A DNA stretch of 64,000 bases from NCBI GenBank assembly GCA_963783855.1, contig CAWAPE010000001.1, positions 124,001-188,000 on the forward strand, in the 5' to 3' direction. The DNA comes from JAKAGZ01 sp963783855 (lineage in GTDB: Bacteria; Bacteroidota; Ignavibacteria; Ignavibacteriales; Ignavibacteriaceae). A program made the position numbers and the translations under genes. Under the pieces are notes generated by a model, which was not told the origin of the DNA, ran no database searches, and saw only the letters and a list, made by a program, of their open reading frames with translations. Of the stretch, positions 45,859-54,537 are shown one piece after another; position 1 is the stretch's first letter; the number at the start of each line of letters is the position of its first letter.

Positions 45859-47205
45859 TTATGCGGTTAATGCAATTTGTTTATCGGGACTAAAAAACTC
45901 CAGAAAATCACCAAATAAGGTTCCCGAGGTAGCCCTGTTAATTTTTACTTTTACGTAATCGCCTTCTTTTATTTTTCCATCAGCAGGTATAATTACAACT
46001 TTATTTGTATCTGTTCTGCCGGCCAAAAAATCGTCCGATTTTTTACTGAATCCTTCAATCAGTATTATTTCTTCTTTTCCAATTAATGATTGATTAATCT
46101 CATACGATATGCTGTGCTGAAGTTCAATAATTTCCTGTAATCTTTTTGTTTTAACTTCTTCTTTTACATCATTCTCCATTTTATAAGCCTTTGTTCCCTC
46201 GCGCGGAGAATATTTAAACATATATGCGCCGTCATATCTTACCTGTCTCATAATATCCAGTGTCATCACATGATCTTCATATGTTTCGCTCGGAAACCCG
46301 GAAATGATATCAGTTGAAAAACTTACTCCAGGAATAATATTTTTGGCCTTATCTATAATGCCCATGTAATGTTCAATAGTATAGGTCCGATTCATAGCTT
46401 CGAGAATTCTGTTGGATCCTGACTGAACCGGGAGATGGATATAATTGCAAAGATTCGGATGTTCAGCTATCGTGTACAAAAGTTTATCGGAAAGATCCTG
46501 AGGATGTGAGGTTGTGAAGCGCACTCTTATTTTCCTGTCAACTTCAGCGCAGGCTGCAAGTAGATCGGCAAAATCATTTTCACCATCACGGTATGAATTT
46601 ACATTTTGTCCCAGTAAAGTAACTTCACGAAATCCTCTTTCGGATAATTGTTTTATTTCTTCAATTACTGAATTCAGAGTTCTGCTTCTTTCTCTTCCCC
46701 TTGTAAAAGGTACTACACAGAAAGTGCAAAATTTGTCGCAACCTCGCATAACAGAAAGCCACGCCTGCAAACCGTCTTCACGATAAGGGATTATATCATC
46801 ATATGTCTCAGTTCTTGATAATTTAACACCAATACCTTTTTCACCACTGAAGGCAGTATCAAGAAACTCAGGCAAACGTCTGTATTCATCCGGCCCGACA
46901 ACCAAATCCACAATTTTCTTTTCTTCTATTAAATCTTTTCGCAATCTTTCCGCCATGCAGCCGAGAACACCAACGATTAATTCAGGCTTTGAGTTTTTCA
47001 TAGTTTTGAAATTCCCCAGCCTTCCGTATATCCGTTGTTCCGCGTTTTCCCTTATGCTACATGTATTTAGCAAAATCACATCAGCTTTTGTGGCTTCTTT
47101 TGTAACTTCGTAGCCGTTATTCTTCAGAATACCTAGCACTAGTTCGGTATCTGCAATATTCATCTGGCAACCATAAGTCTCTATATAAATACTATTCTTT
47201 TCCAT
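45859..47205 (-). CDS. miaB: tRNA-2-methylthio-N6-isopentenyladenosine synthase
   Basis: MiaB adds the methylthio group to i6A37 of tRNA. The 448 residues show YIETYGCQMNIADTELVLGI, LLNTCSIRENAEQRIYGRLG and GVLGCMAERL for the auxiliary cluster; the radical-SAM motif MRGCDKFCTFCVVPFTRGRE; and a TRAM domain. It starts the long minus-strand run. Its close relative RimO (34249-35562) is the other methylthiotransferase of the window. Confidence 0.96.
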   Translation of the reverse strand: MEKNSIYIETYGCQMNIADTELVLGILKNNGYEVTKEATKADVILLNTCSIRENAEQRIYGRLGNFKTMKNSKPELIVGVLGCMAERLRKDLIEEKKIVDLVVGPDEYRRLPEFLDTAFSGEKGIGVKLSRTETYDDIIPYREDGLQAWLSVMRGCDKFCTFCVVPFTRGRERSRTLNSVIEEIKQLSERGFREVTLLGQNVNSYRDGENDFADLLAACAEVDRKIRVRFTTSHPQDLSDKLLYTIAEHPNLCNYIHLPVQSGSNRILEAMNRTYTIEHYMGIIDKAKNIIPGVSFSTDIISGFPSETYEDHVMTLDIMRQVRYDGAYMFKYSPREGTKAYKMENDVKEEVKTKRLQEIIELQHSISYEINQSLIGKEEIILIEGFSKKSDDFLAGRTDTNKVVIIPADGKIKEGDYVKVKINRATSGTLFGDFLEFFSPDKQIALTA

Positions 47206-47306
47206 GTTCTCTTTTGAAATTGAGGGTTAAATATAAGTCTTAAATGGCTGTAGTTCAATGAAATTATGAATATGTCCACCCATTGGTAGGACTCTAAACG
47301 CAATAA

Positions 47307-48653
47307 TTACTTTACCAATACCATTTTTTTCACGATGGAGAAATCTTCTCCTTCAATTTTATAGAAATAAAAACCACTGTTTAATCCTGATCCATCAAAT
47401 TTTATATCATATTTACCTGGCGTAATTTTATCACTTAGTAATGTTTCAACTTCTCTTCCCAAGACATCATAAACTTTTAGCGAAACGAACTCTGTCCGGG
47501 GCAGAGCAAAACTGATTTTCGTAGTAGGATTAAATGGGTTGGGATAATTCTGATTTAGGATTACTTCACCGGGAAATGGAATGTAAACTTCTATCTCTTC
47601 TGAATAATTATAATTCCCATCAAAGTCTAATTGTTTTAGCCTGTATTTATAAACTCCTGACCGAGAAATTTTATCTTCAAAACTATATACATTGGGTGAA
47701 TTACTGTTTCCTTTGCCTTTAACAAATTCGATCTTAGTCCATTGCTGTGAATTTGCATTTGCATTTTCTTCTATTACTCTCTCAACTTCAAATCCAAAAT
47801 TATTCACTTCAGTTTCAGTGCGCCAGTTTAACTGTATTTTTCCATTTGAATAATCTCCGTTAAAATCAGAAAGCCCTACAGGAAGGGGTGCGGTTGCCGA
47901 AGTAGCAAAGTAAAATTGATCGAATTCAGCGCCAGAAGTTCCGCTGGAAGTATAATTTGCAACAACTCCCAAAAACCCATTTGAAAAATTTGTGTATGTG
48001 TTATCCGTAATGGAACCCTGTGAGACATTGGTATTTACCGATGAAGGAATATCAGTGGCTACGGCACCTTCTCCATTATTTTGCGGAATTGCTGACGTAT
48101 AAATATTCCAATTTGAACTGCTATTTCTTGTTATTCTAATTAAAATTCCATAATCATCAATTCCCGTAGGTATTGCGTCATTTGATTGTAGCAAATCAGT
48201 TCCAGAACCATTAGTCACCTTTTGTAAAACAATATAATCAGCACCTGATTGCCCCAAAACAATTCTATAGCCATCCACAGTACTAGAATTTAGATCAGAT
48301 TCATTAGCATATAGCCACACACAACTTTGATTAGAACCTGAAGGAGCGCTACCGCTTCTTCTACCTATCCAGAATCCCCATGACTGTTCTGTTCCCCAAG
48401 ATGACGTTCTTTGTACACTCAAATATTTAGAGCTGGTTTCCGATACAATTGCATTTATATGTAAGGTATAGGAATCAGAAACATTGGAAGAACAGGTACT
48501 ATTAGTAGCTATCTCCCAATCCCCGGTATCTCCGGTCCAAGCTAGTGAAGAGGTAAAATCACCATCCGAGAATGAATCTAATAGTTGAGGAAATACATTG
48601 CAAGGTGATAAAAGACTTACAATAACGTACAATAAAGCTAATTTTTTCATCAT
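47307..48653 (-). CDS. Type IX-secreted protein with C-terminal sorting domain
   Basis: A 448-residue exported protein (signal peptide about residues 1-22). The N-terminal half (about 25-255) resembles a laminin/jellyroll-type carbohydrate- or surface-binding domain (SSWGTEQSWGFWIGRR, YIVLQKVTNGSGTDLLQ). A linker with LPVGLSDFNGDYSNGKIQLN and EVNNFGFEVERVIEE follows. The last about 85 residues are a type A T9SS sorting domain (LNQNYPNPFNPTTKISFALP, KVYDVLGREVETLLSD, SGFYFYKIEGEDFSIVKKMV). It should be secreted through the type IX system. Cargo function unknown. Confidence 0.9.
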   Translation of the reverse strand: MMKKLALLYVIVSLLSPCNVFPQLLDSFSDGDFTSSLAWTGDTGDWEIATNSTCSSNVSDSYTLHINAIVSETSSKYLSVQRTSSWGTEQSWGFWIGRRSGSAPSGSNQSCVWLYANESDLNSSTVDGYRIVLGQSGADYIVLQKVTNGSGTDLLQSNDAIPTGIDDYGILIRITRNSSSNWNIYTSAIPQNNGEGAVATDIPSSVNTNVSQGSITDNTYTNFSNGFLGVVANYTSSGTSGAEFDQFYFATSATAPLPVGLSDFNGDYSNGKIQLNWRTETEVNNFGFEVERVIEENANANSQQWTKIEFVKGKGNSNSPNVYSFEDKISRSGVYKYRLKQLDFDGNYNYSEEIEVYIPFPGEVILNQNYPNPFNPTTKISFALPRTEFVSLKVYDVLGREVETLLSDKITPGKYDIKFDGSGLNSGFYFYKIEGEDFSIVKKMVLVK

Positions 48654-48820
48654 GACCCCATTTAATTTGTTAGAGGAAAAAATTGTTCTTATTATTTTAT
48701 ATTATATTTTTAATTGATCGGGATATTGGAATAATTAGGCTGCTCCCCTGATCGAAGGTTATTAGAAGATAAAAATCTCATTTAAGAATATCAACAAAAA
48801 AATTGTAGGGGAATGAAATT

Positions 48821-49735
48821 ATGAAAATTATTATTACCGGGGCAACAGGTTTAATCGGTAAATCTCTCTGCAAAATATTAACTGATAGGAATGATGATGT
48901 AATAGTTTTTACACGAAATACAGATAATGCAAAAAAGGTTCTGCCCTTTATTAAAAAATTTGTTGAGTGGGATTATGCTGCGCCTGGAGGATGGGAGAAA
49001 AAAATCAATGGAGCAGATTGTGTAATTCATCTGGCAGGGGCAAACCTGTTCAAAAAAAGATGGAACAAGAGTTATAAAAAAACGATACTCGAAAGCCGCA
49101 AGTTAAGTACAAAGTGCCTTGTAAATGCAATTATGAATGCGGAGAAAAAACCATCTACATTTATTTGTGCTTCAGCAGCAGGATATTACGGTGACAGAGC
49201 AAACGAAATTTTAGTGGAAGAAAAAAATGCTGGAAGTGATTTCCTGGCAAAGGTTTGCAAAGCCTGGGAGGATGAAGCAAGACAAATTGAAGAAACTCGG
49301 TATAAGAAGAGTAAGCATAAGAACGGGAATTGTTTTAAGTAAAGAGGAAGGAGCCCTGAAGGAAATGCTGCCTCCTTTCGAAAGATACGTAGGCGGATCC
49401 GCTCGGCAACGGAAAGCAATGGTTCCCATGGATACACATCGAGGACCTCGTAAATATTTTTATTTATGCAATTGATAATAATTACATATTCGGCGCTGTA
49501 AACGCTTGCTCACCCAACCCGGTAAGAATGGAGGAATTTGCAAAGACGCTCGGGAAAGTTTTGCACAAACCGTCTCTATTTAAAGTACCGGAATTTGTGC
49601 TAAGATTAGTTGTGGGTGAAGGCGCTAAATCAATACTTGCAAGCCTTAGAGTGATTCCCCGAGAAACTGATACAGAATAAATTTAATTTTAAATATACAA
49701 ACCTCAAGCCCGCTTTGGAGGATCTGTTGCGATAA
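48821..49735 (+). pseudogene. TIGR01777-family epimerase (YfcH-like), three frameshifts
   Basis: The 5' part encodes MKIIITGATGLIGKSLCKIL and CVIHLAGANLFKKRW, then SAAGYYGDR: the NAD(P)-dependent epimerase family TIGR01777 (SulA/YfcH). The homology then crosses three frames. Extra single bases near 49287 (to LGIRRVSIRTGIVLSKEEGA), near 49398-49402 (to GPLGNGKQWFPWIHIEDLVN) and near 49663-49669 (to LIQNKFNFKYTNLKPALEDL) must each be removed to give one protein of about 304 residues ending at 49735. All three lesions are +1 insertions. It has a weak ribosome site and is the first of two damaged genes in this stretch. Function: likely oxidoreductase, now inactive if the sequence is correct. Confidence 0.85.
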
Positions 49736-49752
49736 TATTTAAAGAGGGCCTA

Positions 49753-50145
49753 ATGAAAAAAATTGCACTGACACTTTTGTTTCTGCCCCTGATAATAGTT
49801 TCTTCTTACGCACAGGAAGAAGATAAAATGCCTGAATTTAACCTGAAGCAGTACTATTTTGTTATGCTGACAAAAGGAGCAAGTAGCGGAAAACTTGATT
49901 CTGTTGCTGCCAGCCGTATAATAATCGGGCATTTGAAAAATATTAAAAAGATGCAGGAAGATGGCAAACTGGTTATTGTCGGCCCGTTTGGCGACAACGG
50001 AAACTGGAGGGGAATTTTTATTTTTGATGTTCCTAAACAAGAAGACGTTGAAGAACTTCTGAAAAATGATCCTGCCATACAGGCAGGAATGTTCAAATAT
50101 GAAGTTCATCCGTGGTGGTCCGAAAAGGGACAAAGTCTGAAATAA
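49753..50145 (+). CDS. Exported YciI-like (YCII) protein
   Basis: The 130-residue precursor has a signal peptide (about residues 1-21, SSYAQ) followed by a YCII-related dimeric alpha-beta barrel: FVMLTKGASSGKLDSVAASR, KKMQEDGKLVIVGPFGDNGN and VEELLKNDPAIQAGMFKYEV with the characteristic HPWW. Most YciI proteins are cytoplasmic; exported versions such as this one exist in Bacteroidota. A strong ribosome site (AAAGAGG) precedes the ATG. No function can be assigned. Confidence 0.85.
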   Translation: MKKIALTLLFLPLIIVSSYAQEEDKMPEFNLKQYYFVMLTKGASSGKLDSVAASRIIIGHLKNIKKMQEDGKLVIVGPFGDNGNWRGIFIFDVPKQEDVEELLKNDPAIQAGMFKYEVHPWWSEKGQSLK

Positions 50146-50221
50146 AATATCAGAAATTGGTCATAGCTATTCCTTGCTACGGATCAGGAAGAGAGACTTT
50201 GGGGAACAGAACTATTTATTT

Positions 50222-50650
50222 ATGGAAATTTATATGACACGAATGTTTCTCGACAAACTGGAAAAGCCAGATGATATGAAACTTGCAAAAGCGCTCGGCA
50301 CTTCTTACAAATTATGGCAACAAATACAAAAGAAACTTAAGGGACAATATCCGGGCCTCAAACCCGAATGGAAATACTATGGCGCAAAGTCAGGGTGGAC
50401 AATGAAAATGATGCTGAAGAAGAGAAACCTATTTTTCTTCGGTCCGTGTAATAAATATTTCAGGATTGGCTTTGTCTTTGGCGAAAAGGTTGTCAAGGGC
50501 TTTGAAGATAGAAACCTCTCCCCCGTCTTAATCAAAGAGTTAAAAGGCACGAAACGCTATATGGAAGGTCGGGGCTTGAGAATAGAAGTAAAGAATAAAA
50601 AGTAGGTCGACGAAATTGTTAAGCTCACGGAAATAAAAGTGAATAATTAA
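50222..50650 (+). pseudogene. DUF3788 protein interrupted by an amber codon near its C-terminus
   Basis: The frame codes for a DUF3788 protein: FLDKLEKPDDMKLAKALG, LKPEWKYYGAKSGWTMKMML and GRGLRIEVKNKK. It then meets TAG at 50603-50605. In the same frame the next 14 codons (VDEIVKLTEIKVNN, TAA at 50648) read exactly like the conserved end of the family. Full length would be 142 residues. Since only about 15 residues are lost, the shortened 127-residue protein could still be made. ATG 50222 is used; 50234 is an alternative. Function of the family unknown. Confidence 0.72.
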
Positions 50651-51183
50651 TCCTTACAACCTGCATCGAGGACCGGGATTCCAGAAGCTAGTCTTGCTAT
50701 AACTCTGCATTATAAATTGTGCATGGTACATTTCCCCGACCGTTAGCTCAACCGACCATACCGTTATACAAATAGAATCAGATTATATTCATAAATTATG
50801 ATTCGGAGACAAAATAAAAGATAAATCATAATTATGAGAATTTTTGTCAAAAACATTTGCATTAGTTTGGTTTTAGCCAGAATTATAAAGAATTAGATAT
50901 TAGTATATTTTGATTCTATATGAATTTATTAGGATATTGCATGATATATAAATACCCGCCATATCAATAATGATGTTTTAGCGAAATTACCAGTGGCGTA
51001 AAACATAGTTAAATACATATAAAAAATATATTTGATAAAAGACCCGATATTTTAGCCTAGGGACATATATTTGTTTGTAAATTAGATATGCCGTAAACTT
51101 TTATCAACTATCTCAAAGTGAAGCCTGAATTCCACCAACAACTCTGAACTACTGAATAGATTTAAAATAAGGACTATTATAAT
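50651..51183. other. Intergenic region, about 530 bp
   Basis: No gene-like frame or RNA gene is seen. An 8-base inverted repeat (TTATGATT at 50796, AATCATAA at 50824) may be a regulatory dyad or weak hairpin. A ribosome site (AAGG, 51169-51172) precedes the AraC regulator gene. The length suggests the region carries the control signals of that gene. Confidence 0.45.
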
Positions 51184-52293
51184 ATGCCGATTTACATGGA
51201 TCGACATGATGTATCTGAAGAGGTAACAGCGGAAAATGTGGCACAGCTACATAAGCAGGATTTAAAAATTCAGCATAAATTTGGCTGTAGAGGATTAACC
51301 TATTGGTTTGATGAAAAAAGAGGAACTGCATTTTGTTTAATTGAAGCACCTGATAAACAGACTATTGAAAAGATGCACAATCAGGCCCATGGAGAAGTAC
51401 CTAACCAGATAATTGAAGTAGATTCTAAAATAGTTGAGTCATTCTTAGGCAGAATTGAAGATCCTGAGAATGCGCAAAATGCAGGTTTAAACATTATAAA
51501 TGATCCGGCTTTTAGAATGGTGATGGTTATAGGATTAGAAATTATTTCTTTAAAAAAACATGGCGCGAATAAATTTATCTCACCATTACAAAAACACAAT
51601 GAGTCATTTATCAGAATCTTAAGTCGATTTCAGGGAAGCGTGGTAAAACAAAATGCAGATTATTTTTTGGTCTCTTTTGAATCTGTCACTAAAGCAGTTT
51701 TATGTGCACTGGATTTGCAATCCGGATTTGCAGAATTAAACAATGGGATAGATAAGGATACTATAAATATAAAAATCGGGTTAAGTGCCGGTGTGCCCGT
51801 TACCGAAAAAGCTTCTTTGTTTGAAGATACTATAAAGTCAGCAGAGCGAATGTGTAACAACGTTAAACATCAAATTGTTTTATCAACCGAAGTTAAAGAA
51901 CTATATAAGAGTGAAAATATTAATGTTTTTATTAATAATAAATCAGTGTTTACTCTTTCACCTGCCGATGAAAAACTCCTGAATCTTTTAATTGATTATA
52001 CTGAACGAAACTGGGGAAATGCCAATTTAAATGTTGATGATTTTAACAGGCAATTGGGATTTAGTAAGTCTCAATTATATCGTAAAATGATCTCAGTAAC
52101 AGGTAAATCGCCGAATACATTTTTAAAAGAATATCGGTTGAATGAGGCTTTGAAATTATTAAACAAACAGACAGGGAATATTTCCGAGATCGCGTTTGAG
52201 ACCGGCTTTAGCAGTTTATCATATTTTTCCAAATGTTTTCAAAACAGGTACGGCCTGTTACCGTCCGATTATTTGCGTACCAAGCGGTCTTAA
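51184..52293 (+). CDS. Three-domain regulator: DUF4242 + cyclase-like domain + AraC HTH
   Basis: The 369-residue protein joins three recognisable parts. Residues about 1-92 are a DUF4242 domain (MPIYMDRHDVSEEVTAENVA, FGCRGLTYWFDEKRGTAFCL, APDKQTIEKMHNQAHGEVPN), the fold of the nickel-binding protein SCO4226. Residues about 125-255 look like a degenerate class III nucleotide-cyclase domain (GSVVKQNADYFLVSFESVTK, INIKIGLSAGVPVTEK, SAERMCNNVKHQIVLS); the catalytic metal and purine residues are not obvious, so it is probably a sensor. Residues about 262-365 are an AraC-type double HTH (QLGFSKSQLYRKMISVTGKS, ISEIAFETGFSSLSYFSKCF). It precedes a truncated haemoglobin and a flavin oxidase gene and probably controls them. 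Confidence 0.85.
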   Translation: MPIYMDRHDVSEEVTAENVAQLHKQDLKIQHKFGCRGLTYWFDEKRGTAFCLIEAPDKQTIEKMHNQAHGEVPNQIIEVDSKIVESFLGRIEDPENAQNAGLNIINDPAFRMVMVIGLEIISLKKHGANKFISPLQKHNESFIRILSRFQGSVVKQNADYFLVSFESVTKAVLCALDLQSGFAELNNGIDKDTINIKIGLSAGVPVTEKASLFEDTIKSAERMCNNVKHQIVLSTEVKELYKSENINVFINNKSVFTLSPADEKLLNLLIDYTERNWGNANLNVDDFNRQLGFSKSQLYRKMISVTGKSPNTFLKEYRLNEALKLLNKQTGNISEIAFETGFSSLSYFSKCFQNRYGLLPSDYLRTKRS

Positions 52294-52321
52294 ATTATTC
52301 ATTTTCCTGATTCTCACAACC

Positions 52322-52350
52322 TGAACCAAAATTACTTGCTTTTGAACCAA
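52322..52350 (+). promoter_or_regulatory. Tandem TGAACCAA sites, candidate AraC-type operator
   Basis: TGAACCAA occurs at 52322-52329 and again at 52343-52350, 21 bases apart (two helical turns) in the same orientation. This is the layout expected for an AraC-family dimer. It lies right behind the AraC-type gene and 156 bases before the truncated-haemoglobin start. Confidence 0.5.
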
Positions 52351-52505
52351 TTGTTATAGCGGCTGTCTTTATCAAGTGCTACTATAAGTTAATCAAATTT
52401 ACGGCCTTATTCAGTTACTCAATATTCTGGATTAGGCACTCCCTTAGCCTGGGATCTTTCTACAAAACGACATAAAATAATTTAATAATCACAAAGAGGT
52501 AAATA

Positions 52506-52964
52506 ATGAAACAGTTATTAGCTGTAGCTTATATCATTTCTATATTCGCAATTGTTGTTCCTGCTCAAGAAACTACCAGTGCAGCCCAGCCAATTCTGTT
52601 TGATCGTCTTGGAGGCAACAGAGGTATTTCGAATATTGTAGATGATGTTGTTGATGCTCATATGATTAATCCAGCGATCAAGGAGCGATTTATTCATTTT
52701 AGAGATCAGCCGGAGCGTTTAAAACTTATTAAACAGCATATTATTGAATTCTTTACCGCCGGTAGCGGAGGTCCTGCAAATTATTCCGGAAAAGATATGG
52801 TTACAACACACAAGGGGATGAATATTAATTCTGCTGAATTTATTAGTGTAGTTGATGATATTATGTTTGTTTTGAACAAGCACAAAATTGATGAAGAATC
52901 TAAGAAAGATGTGCTTACAATTCTTTGGTCAATGAAAGGCATGATAATTTCTAATTATGAATAG
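52506..52964 (+). CDS. Exported group 1 truncated haemoglobin
   Basis: The 152-residue protein has a signal peptide (about residues 1-20, FAIVVPAQ) followed by a 2-on-2 globin: FDRLGGNRGISNIVDDVVD, the proximal His in VTTHKGMNINSAEFISVVDD (His102), and PANYSGKDM before it. The ribosome site is AGAGG. Group 1 truncated globins bind oxygen, nitric oxide or related ligands. Export to the periplasm is a feature seen in some Bacteroidota versions. It sits between the AraC-type regulator and a flavin oxidoreductase, suggesting a joint response; the stress involved is unknown. Confidence 0.9.
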   Translation: MKQLLAVAYIISIFAIVVPAQETTSAAQPILFDRLGGNRGISNIVDDVVDAHMINPAIKERFIHFRDQPERLKLIKQHIIEFFTAGSGGPANYSGKDMVTTHKGMNINSAEFISVVDDIMFVLNKHKIDEESKKDVLTILWSMKGMIISNYE

Positions 52965-53015
52965 CCTGCTTAATATTGATTAAATATTCCTATAAAAAAA
53001 TTGTAAGAGGATAGT

Positions 53016-54389
53016 ATGAAAAATGACAAAATGATAGATGAATTCAGAGCAAATTTCAGGGGAAAAATAATAAATCAGTCTGCTAAAGAATACGCAGAGG
53101 CAAAAAAAGTTTATAATGGAATGATAAATAAAAATCCACGTTTTATTGCAATTTGTAATGATGTGGCAGATGTAATAACAGCAGTTAATTTCGGGAGAAC
53201 AAACAATCTTCTGATCGCTGTCAGAGGCGGAGGTCATAATGCCGGGGGATTAGGAATTTGCGATGACGGCCTTGTTATTGATCTTTCTAAAATAAATTTC
53301 GTGCACGTCGATGGTAAAGCAAAAACAGTACGTGTTGGCGGCGGAACTACATGGGGAGACGTCGACCACGCTACTCATCCATTTAAATTGGCTGTGCCAG
53401 CAGGGATTATTTCAACTACTGGTGTCGGAGGACTTACCCTGGGCGGGGGTGTTGGTTATTTAAGCCGTAAGTATGGATTAACAATCGACAGCATTCTTGA
53501 AGTTGATGTAGTACTGGCTGATGGATCATTTGTTAGGGCAAGTGCCAAAGAGAACGAAGATCTCTATTGGGCAATACGAGGTGGTGGAGGTAATTTTGGA
53601 ATTATAACGTCCTTTTTATTTCAGGGCCATCCGGTACATACAAGTTTTGGGGGACCCACACTTTGGTATATAGATAAAACAGAGAAAATATTAAAATGGT
53701 ATAGAAATTTTATTCAAAATGCCGGCGAAGATCTTTACGGTTTTTTTGCATCTCTGACAATTCCAGGTCCTCCTTTTCCTGAGGAATTACACGGCAAAAA
53801 AATGTGCGGTGTAATATGGAATTATTTAGGACCGCATAGTGAAGCAGATGAAATATTTAAGCCAATTCGTGAACTCAAACCAGACTTCGATCATGTTGGT
53901 CCGGTTCCATATCCAGCTCTGAACAGTATGTTTGATGTTTTTTATCCCTCGGGCCTACAATGGTATTGGAGAGCTGATTTTATTAAGGCAATCCCTGATG
54001 AAGCAGTTACCCAACACGTTAAATACGGAAATGAATTACCTACACCACATTCAACAATGCACCTTTACCCGATTAACGGGAAAGCACACAAGGTTGGTAA
54101 AAATGATACGCCATGGGCGTACAGGGATGCTAACTGGGCACAGGTAATAGTTGGTGTTGACCCCGATCCGGCAAATAATGATAAGATTACCAAATGGACA
54201 AAAGATTATTATAATGCCATACACCCATATTCTGCAGGTGGTGCATATATAAATTTTATGATGGATGAAGGCGAAGACAGGGTCAGGGCATCATATAAAG
54301 ACAATTATGATAGACTTGTTACCATTAAAAACAAGTTTGATCCGAACAACTTATTTAGGGTAAATCAAAATATTAAGCCCACGAAATAA
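53016..54389 (+). CDS. FAD-linked oxidase (BBE-like)
   Basis: The 457-residue flavoprotein has an FAD_binding_4 domain (IAVRGGGHNAGGLGICDDGL, with the His that can carry a covalent FAD; TTGVGGLTLGGGVGYLSRKY) and a C-terminal berberine-bridge-enzyme tail (YINFMMDEGEDRVRASYKDN, FDPNNLFRVNQNI). It lacks the Cys that would make a doubly linked flavin, so attachment is through His only, if at all. Substrates of the family include alcohols and sugars. No signal peptide is seen. It starts 51 bases after the haemoglobin gene and is probably co-transcribed. Confidence 0.9.
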   Translation: MKNDKMIDEFRANFRGKIINQSAKEYAEAKKVYNGMINKNPRFIAICNDVADVITAVNFGRTNNLLIAVRGGGHNAGGLGICDDGLVIDLSKINFVHVDGKAKTVRVGGGTTWGDVDHATHPFKLAVPAGIISTTGVGGLTLGGGVGYLSRKYGLTIDSILEVDVVLADGSFVRASAKENEDLYWAIRGGGGNFGIITSFLFQGHPVHTSFGGPTLWYIDKTEKILKWYRNFIQNAGEDLYGFFASLTIPGPPFPEELHGKKMCGVIWNYLGPHSEADEIFKPIRELKPDFDHVGPVPYPALNSMFDVFYPSGLQWYWRADFIKAIPDEAVTQHVKYGNELPTPHSTMHLYPINGKAHKVGKNDTPWAYRDANWAQVIVGVDPDPANNDKITKWTKDYYNAIHPYSAGGAYINFMMDEGEDRVRASYKDNYDRLVTIKNKFDPNNLFRVNQNIKPTK

Positions 54390-54404
54390 ATTATCATATA
54401 GTGA

Positions 54405-54428
54405 TAGTGTATTACACTAGTGTTTTTT
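54405..54428 (+). terminator. Hairpin terminator after the oxidase gene
   Basis: A 15-base palindrome TAGTGTATTACACTA followed by GTGTTTTTT, 16 bases after the oxidase stop codon. Confidence 0.65.
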
Positions 54429-54537
54429 AATTGGGCGTTTTCTCACTGTTTAATAAGCAAATCAACAGGATGCCTCCGAAAAGCGGGTACAAAATGTTCA
54501 TTTACTGCCATTTTAGTAAATTGCCTATATTTATTAA

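Noticed and set aside
48821..49735. Programmed frameshifting in the epimerase gene
   Set aside because: Three separate shifts in the same direction, none with a slippery heptamer, point to damage or sequencing error.
50651..51183. tRNA or small RNA gene in the gap before the AraC regulator
   Set aside because: No cloverleaf, no T-loop motif and no strong terminator were found; only a weak 8-base inverted repeat.
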